Source of the DNA: Phragmites australis
Lineage: Eukaryota; Streptophyta; Magnoliopsida; Poales; Poaceae
Reading direction: 5' to 3'
NCBI RefSeq assembly: GCF_958298935.1
Contig: NC_084940.1
Coordinates: 23,741,146-23,805,145 of the forward strand
Length of the DNA stretch: 64,000 bases
Made by a program: the position numbers and the translations under genes. The number at the start of each line of letters is the position of its first letter. Within the stretch, counting starts at the first letter, position 1. Positions 1 through 9,912 of this stretch are shown in pieces. A model generated the notes under the pieces. That model was not told the origin of the DNA. It saw only the letters and a program-made list of their open reading frames with translations, and searched no databases.

Positions 1-60
1 GACGGGCAGCCTCTCCCAAACGTGTGGAACATCGAGCATCTGCGCAAGTTTTATCCCTAG
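1..60 (+). CDS. C-terminal end of Ty3/gypsy Gag-Pol polyprotein (partial)
   Basis: The window opens inside an open frame that ends at TAG 58-60. The 19 visible residues contain PNVWNIEHLRKFYP. This is the usual last motif of grass Ty3/gypsy polyproteins (consensus P-N-x-W-N-I-E-H-L-R-x-F-Y-P), just after the integrase C-terminal domain. The rest of pol lies upstream of the window. It is followed by a long 3' UTR and an LTR at 2309, as expected for a plus-strand element. Recognition is from motif knowledge; the clade (Tat/Athila-like) is an inference. Confidence 0.85.
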   Translation, partial: DGQPLPNVWNIEHLRKFYP

Positions 61-159
61 GTGACCTTGTTTGTGCTCAGGCCAACCAGGCCAGGGGCCT
101 CCCCCCTGTCCAAGTTGGCTGGGGGCTGCCACCAACCATGTAAGTTAACACTTCTGTAC

Positions 160-1560
160 AAATTGTCAATATATACTCATATTCCGAGTTTTTTCCTCTG
201 GAATCTATATGTTTAATCTGCTTGGTGAGATGATCAATTTGTGCGAGAAAAACACGCTATCTCATTTTTCCCGCTGATAAAAATGAGTCACGATCAGTAT
301 GCGCGCAGGCCGTAGCTGCTGACTTAAGTCTGTTGTGGTAGGCTGTGGTGTCTGGCTGCATGGTAGTACCCCGAGCACTACCGAGCCTCTGGGGTTCTCG
401 GGTAATCCTACGCTTGAACAAAGAGTGGTCGGGACTGCCTAGACCCCAGGGGTGGGCTGTCGGTGCTCGGCCTGGTCAGTCCTGCCCTGGGCACCACCGA
501 ACCATTAGACCTCTTGGTTATACCTCTGTCTGTACACTTCGCCGGTCCAGGTATTTGAGAGGTCTCAGGTAAAAAATGAGAGCAGTCTATAATAAGTACC
601 ACACTAACAGAGCGCACCAAGCAAAGAACCTTTGCCTTTTTCTAAACTTATAGATCAATGATCAAGAACCAAGTAGCCTGACTGCAAGGGCCTCAGTGCC
701 CAGGGCGCTGCTCGAACCTATGGTGTCCTCGGGTAATCCTACCGCTCGAACATGAGTGGTCGGGACTGCCTAGCCCCTGGTTCTGTCACCAGTTTTCCAG
801 TGCTCGGGTGCTAAAGGATGTCTTGGGGGCTTAGGCGCTTTGCATGAGGGAACCCATGTTCCTGGGCACCCCAAGCTCAGGGCATCTACCCTTTCCTGGA
901 TCGGTCGGCCAGAAGGCTGACAGCTACCCGGTGACTTACTAAAGTTATATGAATTTCCTTTCATATATACGCAATAAATTATTGTTCCCGAGTTATCCTC
1001 GGGACCCTCGCATGCTAATTTGTTCGGCGAGACGGTCTCCTCGTGCGCAAAACCTCGCCCACATGCTTGATTTTCTAGAACGACAAAAACAAACAGTAGT
1101 CGGCGTACCGTACATGCGGCGATGACTAACCTAGGTCCTTTATGGTGGCCGTGGTGCCCGGCCGGTTTGGCAGTACTCCGAGCACTATCGAGCCTCTAGG
1201 GTTCTCGGGTAATCCTACCGCTTGAACAAAAGTGGTCGGGACCGCCTAGATCCCAGGGGCGGGCTGTTGGTGCTCGTCCTAGTCAATCCTACCCCGGGAA
1301 CCACCAAACCGTGGGGACTCTTGGTCGTGTTTCTGCCCGCACGCATTCCGGTCTACTTGTTTGAGAGGTCGCTGGATAAAAAGCGTTCACTGGACGTGGC
1401 GTGTACCGTGCCAGCTGGACTTGTCTCCCGAGCAAAGAAGTCCATGTTTGTGTCTCTTTGACTTAGCTACTGCGGACTCGTTAGGGCTCGGGGGCTGGAC
1501 GCTCGGGTGGTCCCACTACTCGAACAGTGAGTGGTCGGGGCGACCTAACCTCTCGGGGGA
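160..1560 (+). repeat. gypsy 3' UTR with a ~0.8 kb imperfect tandem duplication
   Basis: The stretch after pol has no sense coding. Blocks recur about 800 bp apart. The block near 318-520 (CCGAGCACTACCGAGCCTCT, then 'gtggtcgggactgcctaga') is repeated near 1125-1330. The AT-rich block near 165-260 is repeated near 966-1060. Partial copies of the GAGTGGTCGGG core also occur near 750 and 1520. Tandemly duplicated 3' UTRs are known in grass gypsy elements such as Grande. Short ORFs called across this stretch are not coding. Confidence 0.65.
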
Positions 1561-1749
1561 AGATTGCCGGGCTCGGCCTGGCCAATGCCTCTTGGGACAT
1601 CAAGCAAAAAGCAAGCAACACAAAGAACAAGTACAGAGCGGAGTTTCAATCCCAAGAGTGATTTCTATTACATTAAAAGGAACCGTTCAGGAGGGGATCA
1701 CTCCCATATTTACAACATTCCAAAAAACAAAATCCCTAACTATCTACAG

Positions 1750-2300
1750 GTTTAGGAGGAGGATTGCATGCATCGCTGCTGCTGTCGCTGCTCGGGTCCG
1801 GCTCCCACACAAAGCATTCCGCCACCTCGGTGGTGACAGCGCGGACGGCTTCCTGGGCGGCGGCCTCCTCTGCCTCAACCACACCCTACCGGGCTAGCTC
1901 CAGCGGGAAGGCAGGGTCTCGGCAGCGGTAGCAGGCGAGAATGTGCTTGGCCACACCTTGGGCCAGCACACGCCCCTCCCGGGTCGCCAGCTTCTGGACA
2001 GCGGCGGGAAGGGCCTCGAGGTGCCGGGCGATCTCAGCAAACCCGAGGGCGATGTGGCCCGTCGTCTCCTTGTCCAACGACTGGTCACCCACGAACACGC
2101 GCCCGAGGTTGGCCGCCTCCACGGAGTCCCGTGCCTGCTGAAGGATGTCCCGCATCATCAGCTTCACGTTCATCCGCTCGGCGAGGATGGTCTTGAGCTC
2201 GTCCTCGGCGTTCTTCAGCCGGTCCTCTAGGCTGGTGGTCGGCCTCGAAGAAATAGGGCCCCATCCGCAGTCTCTGGGCTATCGCCTGTCGATTGGCCCG
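1750..2300 (-). pseudogene. antisense ORF between gypsy pol and 3' LTR, broken by a stop
   Basis: On the minus strand a helical, Ala/Glu-rich frame runs leftwards from about 2300. It contains DELKTILAERMNVKLMMRD, then ANLGRVFVGDQSLDKET and GFAEIARHLEALPAAVQKLA. An in-frame TAG at 1886-1888 follows ELAR. After it the same frame continues with AEEAAAQEAVRA and TEVAECF down to about 1750. A CAG-to-TAG change would explain the stop. The tail resembles the C-terminal part of the grass 'putative gypsy type transposon' proteins (PF04195, Transposase_28), which several gypsy families encode antisense to gag-pol next to the 3' LTR. The N-terminal half is missing and no ATG-led complete frame remains, so this is a truncated copy. 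Family assignment is from memory of the motif. Confidence 0.6.
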
Positions 2301-2308
2301 GGGGCTGC
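2295..2308 (+). promoter_or_regulatory. polypurine tract of the gypsy element
   Basis: GGCCCGGGGGCTGC lies directly against the LTR start TGTCGGTGA at 2309. This position and the G-run match the plus-strand priming tract of grass gypsy elements. Confidence 0.6.
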
Positions 2309-2398
2309 TGTCGGTGATATGGGAACCAGGGGTCCCCGAGTCCCGAGGCCAGGACAGCAGAATGCCACGCGGCGCCTTCCCTCGGGGATAATCTCCCC

Positions 2399-2725
2399 GA
2401 GGCCTGAGAAGACCCAGTTCCGGGAGAGGGCGCTCCGGGCCATGAACAGTGGCCCCCGAGTACCCGTAGTTCCCCGTGGACCCGAGAAGAACAAGTTCCG
2501 GGAGAGGGTGCTCGAGGCCATGAACAGTGGTCCCCGAGCACCCGTAGTTCCCCGAGGACTCGAGAAGAACCAGTTCCGGGAGAGGGCGCTGGGGGCCATG
2601 AACAGTGGCCCCCCGAGCACCTGTAGTTCCCCAAGGACCCGAGAAGACACAGTTCCGGGAGGGGGCACTCGGGGCCATGAACAGTGGCCCCCGAGCACCC
2701 ATAGTTCCCCGAGGACCTGTGAAGC
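2399..2725 (+). repeat. four ~78 bp hairpin-forming tandem repeats in the LTR
   Basis: Four units follow the pattern GAGAAG.CAGTTCCGGGAGAGGG, GCTCGGGGCCATGAACAGTGG, CCCCCGAGCACCCGTAGTTCC. In each unit GTGCTCGGGG and CCCCCGAGCAC are complementary and enclose CCATGAACAGTGG. The related LTRs at 7648 and 50679 have other unit numbers. Confidence 0.8.
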
Positions 2726-3210
2726 CCCTTGCCGGTGGACCCCATAAGGACTCTACGGTGAGGTGTCAATCGGTGGAAGGCTCGATGCTGCATTTAAGAG
2801 AGAGTGCATCATGTCGCTTCCAACCACTCTTCCCACGCCTGCCGTAATGAGTACACCAGCCCCTGCCACCGCCTGGCAGGGGCGTGGGGACATTTAATAC
2901 GATGGGTCCCATCGCATGTCACCCTGTGGGGCCCATGAGGGGAACGGCTTGGAGATATCATCGCTGGGCTCGAGGCATATCGCCTGCCCCCTTGCTGTGT
3001 CAGACCAGCTCTGACCGAGCGGGCGTGCGGGGTCGTTCGGCCGCTGCCTGATGGGCCCCCCACTGCATCGGCTAAAAATTGGCGTAACGAGAGACAAGAC
3101 TGACCGAGGGCGAATTTTCAACCCCTTGTAACATCATGATGGTTGCTTTCCATTTATGGCTCATGGGAACTCGTGCCCTCCTTTCTGGGCACGCCAAGCC
3201 TCCCCAGCAG

Positions 3211-3217
3211 TATAAGA
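3211..3217 (+). promoter_or_regulatory. TATA box of gypsy LTR
   Basis: TATAAGAG lies about 440 bp before the LTR end and is followed by a long G homopolymer (from 3217). The equivalent in the LTR at 7648 is TATTTAAG near 8673, and in the minus-strand LTR it is GATAAAAG near 51036-51043. Confidence 0.55.
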
Positions 3218-3653
3218 GGGGGGGGGGGGGTGCACCCCGGAGAAGACAACTGAAGCTAACAAGTCTTAGATGTTGGAGACACCTGAACAAGCCAAGCACA
3301 CGGTGCACAAGTCTAAAGCCCGACGAATAGACGCTTAGAGAGACCGGCACTTGAAGACCGAAGCTCTAGACTTAGACAGAAAATCTTGTAACACAAGAGA
3401 TCCAAAGAGAGGTATTCTCAGAGCATTAATAGCATACACACAGGAGTAGAGTATTACGCTCCGTGCGGCCCGAACCTGTCTAAAATCCCTCGAGCATTTA
3501 CTCCCACTAGCAGTCGATCATCCGTCCCGCCTACATCTCATATACTCGCATTAAATTCACGTACGAGGTAGATTCAGAATCATCCCCCCCGGCCGAATCT
3601 CAAAGGGGCTCCCCCAGGATCCCCGCTTGAGGAGTTCATCCTTCGACAACTAC

Positions 3654-5109
3654 GAAAGCCTCCCTTGTGCCATACAGATCTAGGGAATTACACCATTTTG
3701 TTCCCCATTCCACCACTTGATTTACACTATGTTAGGAGAAAACTAATTAATCAGCTTGATTTACACTAATTAACTTGACTTATGGGTGTACTTTTAAGCT
3801 TGGTCCAATTGCACCATGAACTGATCCTTAATCGATTTGAGCAAGACTACCACCAACTTGCACTGTGAAACCCATGCAACCCGCACCTATCTCAACCATC
3901 CTCTAGCTCAAATCCATAGTCCATGTGGCTAAAAATATTATCACAAGGTTTATTTCAGTCACATAGTACCATTATCACATTTCCAAGCATAGCTAAGAAC
4001 AACCTACCATTTCCATATTCCCACCAACCGAGGTGACAAGAAAAATAAGGAAAACTAAGGTATAATCTATTTTGGGATTCCCAGCTAGATTATTAGCATG
4101 TATTTTTGGAAACAAAATATTTGTAAAATAGGTAGAAAATGCGTCAAGGATAACTTACCTTCCTTGTGCTTAGCGGGTTCTTAAAACTGTTGACCTTGAA
4201 AGCTTCCATACGCTTCCTCCGAAATGTTAGTGTCTAATGATGAAAATAAAATAAAGGCAAATAAACACCAAGAGCCAAATAAACTCAAAACATCTTAGTT
4301 GGTTGATTTATGGTTTTTGATGAAGGAAACGATTGAATAGGCATTAAAATGGACAAGATAGGGTTCTATTAAAATCAAAACAAGGAAAAAGGATAGAGGA
4401 CAAGATATTCTAAGGGTATACTTTTTTTGGTTTTTTTCTAGGGTCATTTAGAGTTATTCGGAATTTATTAAGATCGATTAGGGGTCACCATGATTTATTA
4501 CAAATTATTATGAGCTATTAGACATTAATTGCAATTATTATGAATTATCAGGAGTTAAAAATGAATTACTATTTATTAACACGAATTAATAACAATTAAT
4601 GTGAGCTATTAGGAATTAAATATGAATTATAATGCATTGATAATAATTAATTATGAGTTAACATGATTTATTAGGAATTAAATAGGAATTAGTATGAGTT
4701 AATGAGATTTAATATGAACTAAAAAGATCTAAAACAGATTAAACATAATTTATAAGATTTATTTAGAATTATTTTACATAGGGAAAACTCCAATTAAAGC
4801 ATCATATATTTATTTAACATTTTTCATATTTAATCGATTATTTTTCTTGCCAAAACTCTTTAAATCTTTTCAAATTTATTTTACTATTGAAAACATGATT
4901 ATGACGCAACCAAGACGTCAACATGGCTCAGGGGTGATGTCAGCGGATGTATTAGATCGAACAAAAGGAAATGCTAACAAAGTGGGTTGACTATGTAACA
5001 ACGTAAGCAAAGAAGGTGATGTGGTGATGATGTGTAAGTGATGTGGTTAGATGACTCGGTGGATGATTAAATCAAAGTGTTAATTAAATCTGGGCCCTAT
5101 GATTGCAGA
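3654..5109 (-). mobile_element. decayed minus-strand long LTR (Del/Tekay-like), left part
   Basis: No ORF is credible. Read on the minus strand, the layout matches the long LTRs at 54013 and 45771: a block with the splice-donor-like GGAAGGTAAGTTATCC (plus 4150-4170), AT-rich sequence, then the 'cacatcac..' rich segment near 4920-5060. The sequence resumes at 11606-11677 and 21645 on after removal of two insertions. It appears to be the oldest target in this part of the window. Boundaries and family are inferred from layout, not from an alignment. Confidence 0.4.
4440..4760. repeat. AT-rich degenerate short repeats
   Basis: Variants of GAATTATTATGAGTTA and ATTAGGAATTAAAT recur at irregular spacing of roughly 18-40 bp. 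There is no coding content. Confidence 0.5.
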
Positions 5110-5401
5110 TACAGTGAAAATGATCCTATTAAATTATAATTATGATTTTAATAATTAATAACAATATAGTTATTGAGACTAATATGTTTGTGAAGAATAT
5201 ATGTTAGTAGATCTCATTGATACAATATATAAAGAAGTCACCGTAGTTGGAACAAAGTTCGGTTGAATTAGAAGAAGTCTTAGAAAAATTGTTCTCACTG
5301 GATAGTCCAGTGTGAAAGTGGTTATACACACCGAAGGAATTTTATGTTCTATGTAGAAACAGGAAGATTTCACCGGATGGTCCAGTGATGGGAGCAAAAA
5401 C

Positions 5402-5642
5402 GGCAAAAATACGATTTTGTACAACATACGCGACCGTATTTGCTGAAATGGACAACTATTTTCCGTATTTACGAATTTAGCACATGTATTCGGTGTACGG
5501 TGTGCTGAAAACGAATTTTCCGAACACGGTGTACCGAAAAAGTCATTTTCGGCACATCATGTGTCGAATACAACAAAAAGAGTATTTCGGCACACGGTGT
5601 GCCGAATACCAACTGTATTTGGCACACAGTGTGCCGAAATAC
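5402..5642 (+). repeat. MULE 5' terminal inverted repeat (~241 bp)
   Basis: It matches 10132-10374 in inverse orientation with scattered mismatches. Within the TIR the palindrome-like TTCGGCACACGGTGTGCCGAA recurs four to five times at roughly 30-40 bp spacing, so each TIR can also fold on itself. Confidence 0.9.
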
Positions 5643-5787
5643 GCTTTTGCGTCACGTCGTGTCGCGTCGCGCTTTACTTTTTCTTTTTCTTTTTGCTTTT
5701 CCTTTTTCCTTTTCCCTTTTCGCCTTTTGCTGTCTCCCGCATGGCAGGCCCTCCCGCATGTCTGCTGCTCTGGCCGGCTCGTTGAGC

Positions 5788-5796
5788 TATAAAAGG
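5788..5796 (+). promoter_or_regulatory. MULE TATA box
   Basis: TATAAAAGG follows the TIR and a pyrimidine-rich stretch. A GC-rich leader (5820-5969) and a GTAAGT splice donor at 5970 follow, as expected for an untranslated first exon. Confidence 0.6.
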
Positions 5797-5969
5797 CAGC
5801 GCAGAGGAGAGCAGCGGAGGGCACGACGGCTTGCGCTAATCTGCGTTTGGAGCTGCGAGCAGAGGAGAGCAGGGAGGAGAGCACGACGGCGAGCAGAGCA
5901 GCAGATTAGCGCGAGCGCGAGCAGTCGAGCACGAGAAGCTGCGGTGCAGCAGGACAACCTTCCTTAGTA

Positions 5970-6962
5970 GTAAGTACTTATATTTATGAAGTTGATAAAA
6001 TATAGTAGGTATAATATTTGCATATTTTATGATGTCGTAACAGAATCAGCTAGTTATTTGGATCATAGATTATGTATGTACTTATATTTAGATTAGAAAA
6101 TATAATTATAGCATGTAGATATTAAGTTGCTAAAATAGAGTAGGTGTAAGATTTGTATATTGTATGATCTCGTAATAGATGGTATTATAGTGTAATAGTA
6201 ATCGTAATATTTAGATTAGAAAATATAATTAGAGAAAGTAGAGTATTTATTCCGTTTGAATAAATTGGATAAATGATATTAAGTTGGTAAAATAGAGTAG
6301 GTATAATATTTGCATATTCTATTATCTCGCAACAGAAGCAACTATAGTGTAACACTAACTGTAATACTTAGAATAAAAAATGTAATTAGAACAAGTATAG
6401 TATTTATTCTGTTTGAATACATTGAATAAATGATATTAAGTTGGAAAAACAGAGTAGGTACAATATTTGCATATTTTATGATCGCGCAACAAAAGCAACT
6501 ATAGTGTAATATTAATCGTAATATTTAGATTAGAAAATGTAATTAGAGCAAGTAGAGTATTTATTTTGTTCGAACAAATTGGATAAATAATATTAAGTTG
6601 GTAAAATAGAGTAGGTATACTATTTGCATATTCTATTATCTCGCAACAGAAGCAACTATAGTGTAACATTAACTGTAATACTTAGAATAAAAAATGTAAT
6701 TAGAGCAAGTATAGTATTTATTCTATTCGAATACATTGGATAAATGATATTAAGTTGAAAAAACAGAGTAGGTACAATATTTGCATATTTTATGATCGCG
6801 CAACAAAAGCAACTATAGTGTAATATTAATCGTAATATTTAGATTAGAAAATGTAATTAGAGCAAGTATAGTATTTATTTCGTGCTAATACATTGGCTAA
6901 AATAGAGTACGTATGTAACATACATCTAATTAGTTATTTGGTCATTTACGTTTGTTTAGCAG
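5970..6962 (+). other. probable MULE 5' intron
   Basis: A GTAAGT donor at 5970 and a TTTAGCAG acceptor ending at 6962 enclose about 1 kb of AT-rich DNA. The transposase frame opens right after the acceptor, and the segment between is noncoding repeats. Donor and acceptor are read by eye. Confidence 0.55.
6000..6905 (+). repeat. 157 bp tandem repeat with a 314 bp alternating dimer
   Basis: The marker TAATATTTAGATTAGAAAA occurs at 6205, 6519 and 6833. Its variant TAATACTTAGAATAAAAAA occurs at 6362 and 6676. The spacing is 157 bp each time, so A and B monomers alternate in a 314 bp higher-order unit. A partial unit precedes 6205. Confidence 0.85.
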
Positions 6963-7647
6963 AGACGCTACGACTATCCATATTTATTATGGAGAACGTC
7001 CCGCTGTTTTGCATGGGAGACTCGTGTCCATTCAGAACTGCCAGCACGTAGAGAGTACGGTTGAGCTACCAATTGATCTAGAAGGCTTACAAACACATGT
7101 TATGAGCCTTTTGCGTCTAAACCAGCAATCCTACAATGTTATCCTAGAGGGTGTTATGCCACGGCCTGTACCAAACAGCTCGCTCATTGTCCATACGTTG
7201 TTCGATTTGAGAAGGAACAACGCATGGGCCTTGTACTCACATAAGGCATTAGAGGAGAACTTTGAAATGGGAGTGTACGTAAACATAGCATCACGACTGG
7301 TGCATGGTGAAGAGGTGGCTACCGTGAAAGGATCAGACCATAATGTGATGCATGATGAGGCGGGAGGGAATGTCGGGGAGGGCACTTCGGGTACGGATGG
7401 ACTCGAAGTGGACCATGGTGAGGTAGATGCACAATGCATGGATGATGAAGCTGGTGGCAGTGGCGACAAAGAAGGTGTTGACAACAATGATCCAGTGCTG
7501 GCAATCCAGTACTTTCATGGTGCTGGGCTGCTAAATTGTACCATCAGTGAGTATAACACCCTATCTAATTGGGGATACCAGAATAGCGATATCCAGGTGG
7601 GGCAACGATTTCGGAACAGGGAAGAGGTCATCCACTTTATCAGCAAC
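6963..7647 (+). pseudogene. MULE (MuDR-type) transposase, N-terminal part
   Basis: The open frame has IHIYYGERPAVLHGRL at its start, an acidic middle (about residues 125-190 of the frame) and ends with DIQVGQRFRNREEVIHFIS. That last motif is the start of the plant MuDR DNA-binding domain (PF03108; typical V-G-x-x-F-x-x-R/K-x-E). No ATG stands at the start of the frame. The initiator may have been in exon 1 or has been lost. The frame is cut after codon AAC (7645-7647) by a gypsy solo LTR, and the protein continues in frame at 9105 once the LTR and one TSD copy are discounted. Confidence 0.8.
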
Positions 7648-9104
7648 TGTCGGTGAATCAGGAACTAGGGGTCCCCGAATCCCGAGGCCAGGCCAGCAAT
7701 TCGCCACGTGGCACCCTCCCGCGGGGTCATCTCCGCAAGGTAAAAAAGACTAAGTCCCGGGAGAGGGCGCTCGGGGCCACAGTCAGTGGTCCCCGAGTAC
7801 CCGGGTTCCTGATCTGCGAAGACTAAGAGACCGGCAAGAAAGTGCTCGGGGAGGTGAACAGTGACCCCTGAGCACGCAAGTCCCCCGACGACCAGGAGAA
7901 CCGAGTACCGGGAAGGATGTGCCCGGGGCTGCGAGCAGTGGCCCCCCGGGCACCCGAGTGCCCCGAGGACCCAAGGAAGGAAGTTCCGGGAGAAAGTGCT
8001 CGGGGCTGCGAGCAGCGGCCCCCGAGCACTCGGTTCCCCGAGGATTCGTACAGTCAAGACCGGGAGAGAGTGCTCGGGCCTTGAACGGTGGCCCCCGAGC
8101 ACTCAGTTCCCTGAGAACCAAGAAAGGGCGTTCTCGGGAGAGAGTGCTCGGGGAGGTGAACAGTAATCCTCGAGCACTCGGTTCCCCGATGACCCAGGAA
8201 GCCCCCCGTCAGTGGCCCCCACAGGGATCCAACGATGAGGTGTCAGTCGGTGAAAGGCCCAATGCTGCATTTAAGAGCGCGCATGGCCTGTCACCTCCAA
8301 CTGCTCCCGCCACGCTCGGTGTCAGTTCCTGCCCTATTTTGGCAGAAGGGCATAGGGACATTTAATGCACGGGTCCCATCCCGCGCTATCCGGCGCGCCT
8401 CGGGATAGAATCGCGAGGCCCGAGGCGTTCTGTCTGCCGCGCTGCTGTGGCAGGCGAACAAGACCGGGCGGGCACGCCGGGCCGCTCTGCGGCTACCCGA
8501 TGGGCCCTCTCCACGGCGCCAGTTGCCAGCGCCATCATGACGCCTGAAGACCGGGCGCAGGGCGCGTTTTCAACCCCCGTCACTTCGCGTAGAGGCTATG
8601 ATGACGCCCTTTTCCATTTATGGTGCCTTGAAACTCGTGCCCTCCCATTCGGGGCCCGCTACCGCCGACGGGTATTTAAGGAGCTAGCAGCACGGACAAA
8701 GGGGGAGAATTAATTGAAAGGCAACGCTCGAACTCTCAGATAGGCGCACACAGAGTCCAACAGAGATCGAAGAACACCTTCGTACGAGCATAGAAGCCGA
8801 AGAACAAGGAGCCCAAGGCTTTAGGATAGACAGACATTCTTGTAACTAGCACATTCTTGAGAGACATTCTCAGGGCATTGTAGCATCCACACAGGAGTAG
8901 GGTGTTACGCGCAGTGTGGCCTGAACCTGTCTAAAAATCCCCCAGTGCATTTACTCTTTTCTGCATTAGATCATTCCACCCCACCTGCCATCGCATTTAC
9001 ATCCATTTATTTCTCCAGCAAACATATTCAGAATCATCCCCCCGGCTGAATCTCTAAAAAAAGGGTCCCTCAGGATTCCTGCGATAGGAGTTAACCCTCC
9101 GACA
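7648..9104 (+). mobile_element. gypsy solo LTR inserted in the MULE transposase (TSD GCAAC)
   Basis: The LTR starts TGTCGGTGAATC and ends CCCTCCGACA (1457 bp). GCAAC flanks it at 7643-7647 and 9105-9109. There is no internal gypsy sequence, so it is a solo LTR left by LTR-LTR recombination. It has six or so hairpin tandem repeats (7745-8195), TATTTAAG near 8673 and the family 3' block. It is the same family as 2309-3648 and 50679-51889. Confidence 0.92.
7745..8195 (+). repeat. ~75 bp hairpin tandem repeats, about six units
   Basis: Units carry GGGAGA.AGTGCTCGGGG, a short loop containing GAACAGTG or GAGCAGTG, then GCCCCCGAGCACTC and GTTCCCCGA. The CTCGGGG/CCCCGAG arms are kept even where the loop differs. 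Confidence 0.8.
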
Positions 9105-9525
9105 GCAACTATGCTATAATCACAAGAAGGGACCACAAGTGTGCCCGATCTAACCATACGGAGTATGAGGTCAGGTGTACGAAGCACCCGACTTGTCCTT
9201 ACTTCGTACAAGCCCATAAGCTAAAGCACGAGAACTATTTTGTGCTGAGTAGACACACCCCACATACATGCAGCGAAGAGGCTGTTAGGAATGTGAGCCA
9301 CGCGGTTGATGCGAGGTTCATAGCCCAACTACTCATCACCCTTGTTGGCACAAACATATGTTTGTCGCCAAAATCCATTATGGAGGAGGTGCAGACTAAG
9401 ACAGGTATGCTGATCAATTACCACACCGCGTGGCGAGCGAAGCAGAAGGCATTGAAGATGTTGTTTGGAAGTTTCGAAGACGATGAAGATCAGCGAACCC
9501 AAGGGGTACAAGAGCTGATGACAAT
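9105..9525 (+). pseudogene. MULE transposase, continuation after the solo LTR
   Basis: After the TSD the frame reads on with a Cys/His-rich segment (KHPTCPYFVQAHKL, then SRHTPHTCS). Next comes ARFIAQLLITLVGTNICLSP and NYHTAWRAKQKALKMLFGSF. This is the canonical MULE order: zinc-type DNA-binding region, then the stretch just before the DDE catalytic domain, which in relatives continues after the F-G-x-[WF]-E motif. Here the frame stops at 9527-9529 and no DDE core follows. The catalytic domain was lost by an internal deletion whose junction lies near 9505-9525. Confidence 0.8.
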
Positions 9526-9912
9526 TTGATGCCACTAATGCCTCGGCGTTCCACCAGCCACACAGGAGAAGGTTCAACTCATACTACAAGAGCACGTCCT
9601 ACTACCGTGATACCTGAAGACGGCGACGACGACGACGACGACGATTTCATGCCACTAATGCCTCGGCGTTCCACCAGCCACACAGGAGAAGGTTCAACGA
9701 ACAATACAAGAGCACGTGCTCGAACTGTGATACCTCCGGACGACGACGACGACGATGACGATTTCATGCCACCTATGCCTCGACGTTCCACCAGCCACAG
9801 CCACACGGTACAAGGTTCAATGAACAATACAAGAGCACGTGCTCGAACCGTGATACCTCCAGACGATGACGACGACGATTTCATGCCACCAATGCCTCGA
9901 CGATTTCGCTAA
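9526..9912 (+). CDS. MULE C-terminal acidic repeat exon
   Basis: This frame holds three near-identical repeats of about 40 residues and a short final unit. Each repeat has MPRRSTSHT, TRARxRTVIP and a run of five to eight Asp followed by FMPxMP. The Asp runs come from GAC/GAT triplet arrays. It is in another frame from the preceding transposase piece. It is probably the tail of the original protein, now fused by deletion. The opposite-strand poly-Ser ORF is a shadow. Low-complexity tails like this occur in plant MULE proteins, but I cannot assign a function. Confidence 0.5.
   Translation: MMPLMPRRSTSHTGEGSTHTTRARPTTVIPEDGDDDDDDDFMPLMPRRSTSHTGEGSTNNTRARARTVIPPDDDDDDDDFMPPMPRRSTSHSHTVQGSMNNTRARARTVIPPDDDDDDFMPPMPRRFR

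Larger units (their letters stand above)
2309..3648 (+). mobile_element. gypsy 3' LTR (family 'TGTCGGTG'), 1340 bp
   Basis: The LTR begins TGTCGGTGAT and ends CCTTCGACA, giving the terminal TGTCG/CGACA pair. The same family occurs at 7648-9104 (plus) and 50679-51889 (minus), which fixes both ends. The inner part carries tandem repeats (2399-2725), a TATA box (3211) and a conserved 3' block with GCGGCCCGAACCTGTCTAAA. As the 3' LTR of the pol at 1-60, its 3' TSD should be ACTAC (3649-3653); the 5' copy lies outside the window. Phase-crossing ORFs inside it are composition artefacts. Confidence 0.85.

Noticed and set aside
2085..2793. Several long overlapping ORFs on both strands of the gypsy LTR (up to 205 codons)
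   Set aside because: They follow the GC-rich tandem repeat, repeat in every frame and show no domain.
3217..3230. Long G run as a possible quadruplex regulator
   Set aside because: A single homopolymer not matched at the same place in sibling LTRs; could be an assembly or slippage effect.
5484..5967. ORFs of 102-122 codons at the start of the MULE
   Set aside because: They cross the TIR, the pyrimidine tract and the TATA box and stop at the first splice donor.
7665..8365. ORFs of 100-148 codons in the solo LTR within the MULE
   Set aside because: Same repeat-driven artefact; lies wholly in LTR DNA.
9579..9884. Minus-strand ORF with poly-Ser runs
   Set aside because: Exact shadow of the Asp-run repeats on the plus strand.
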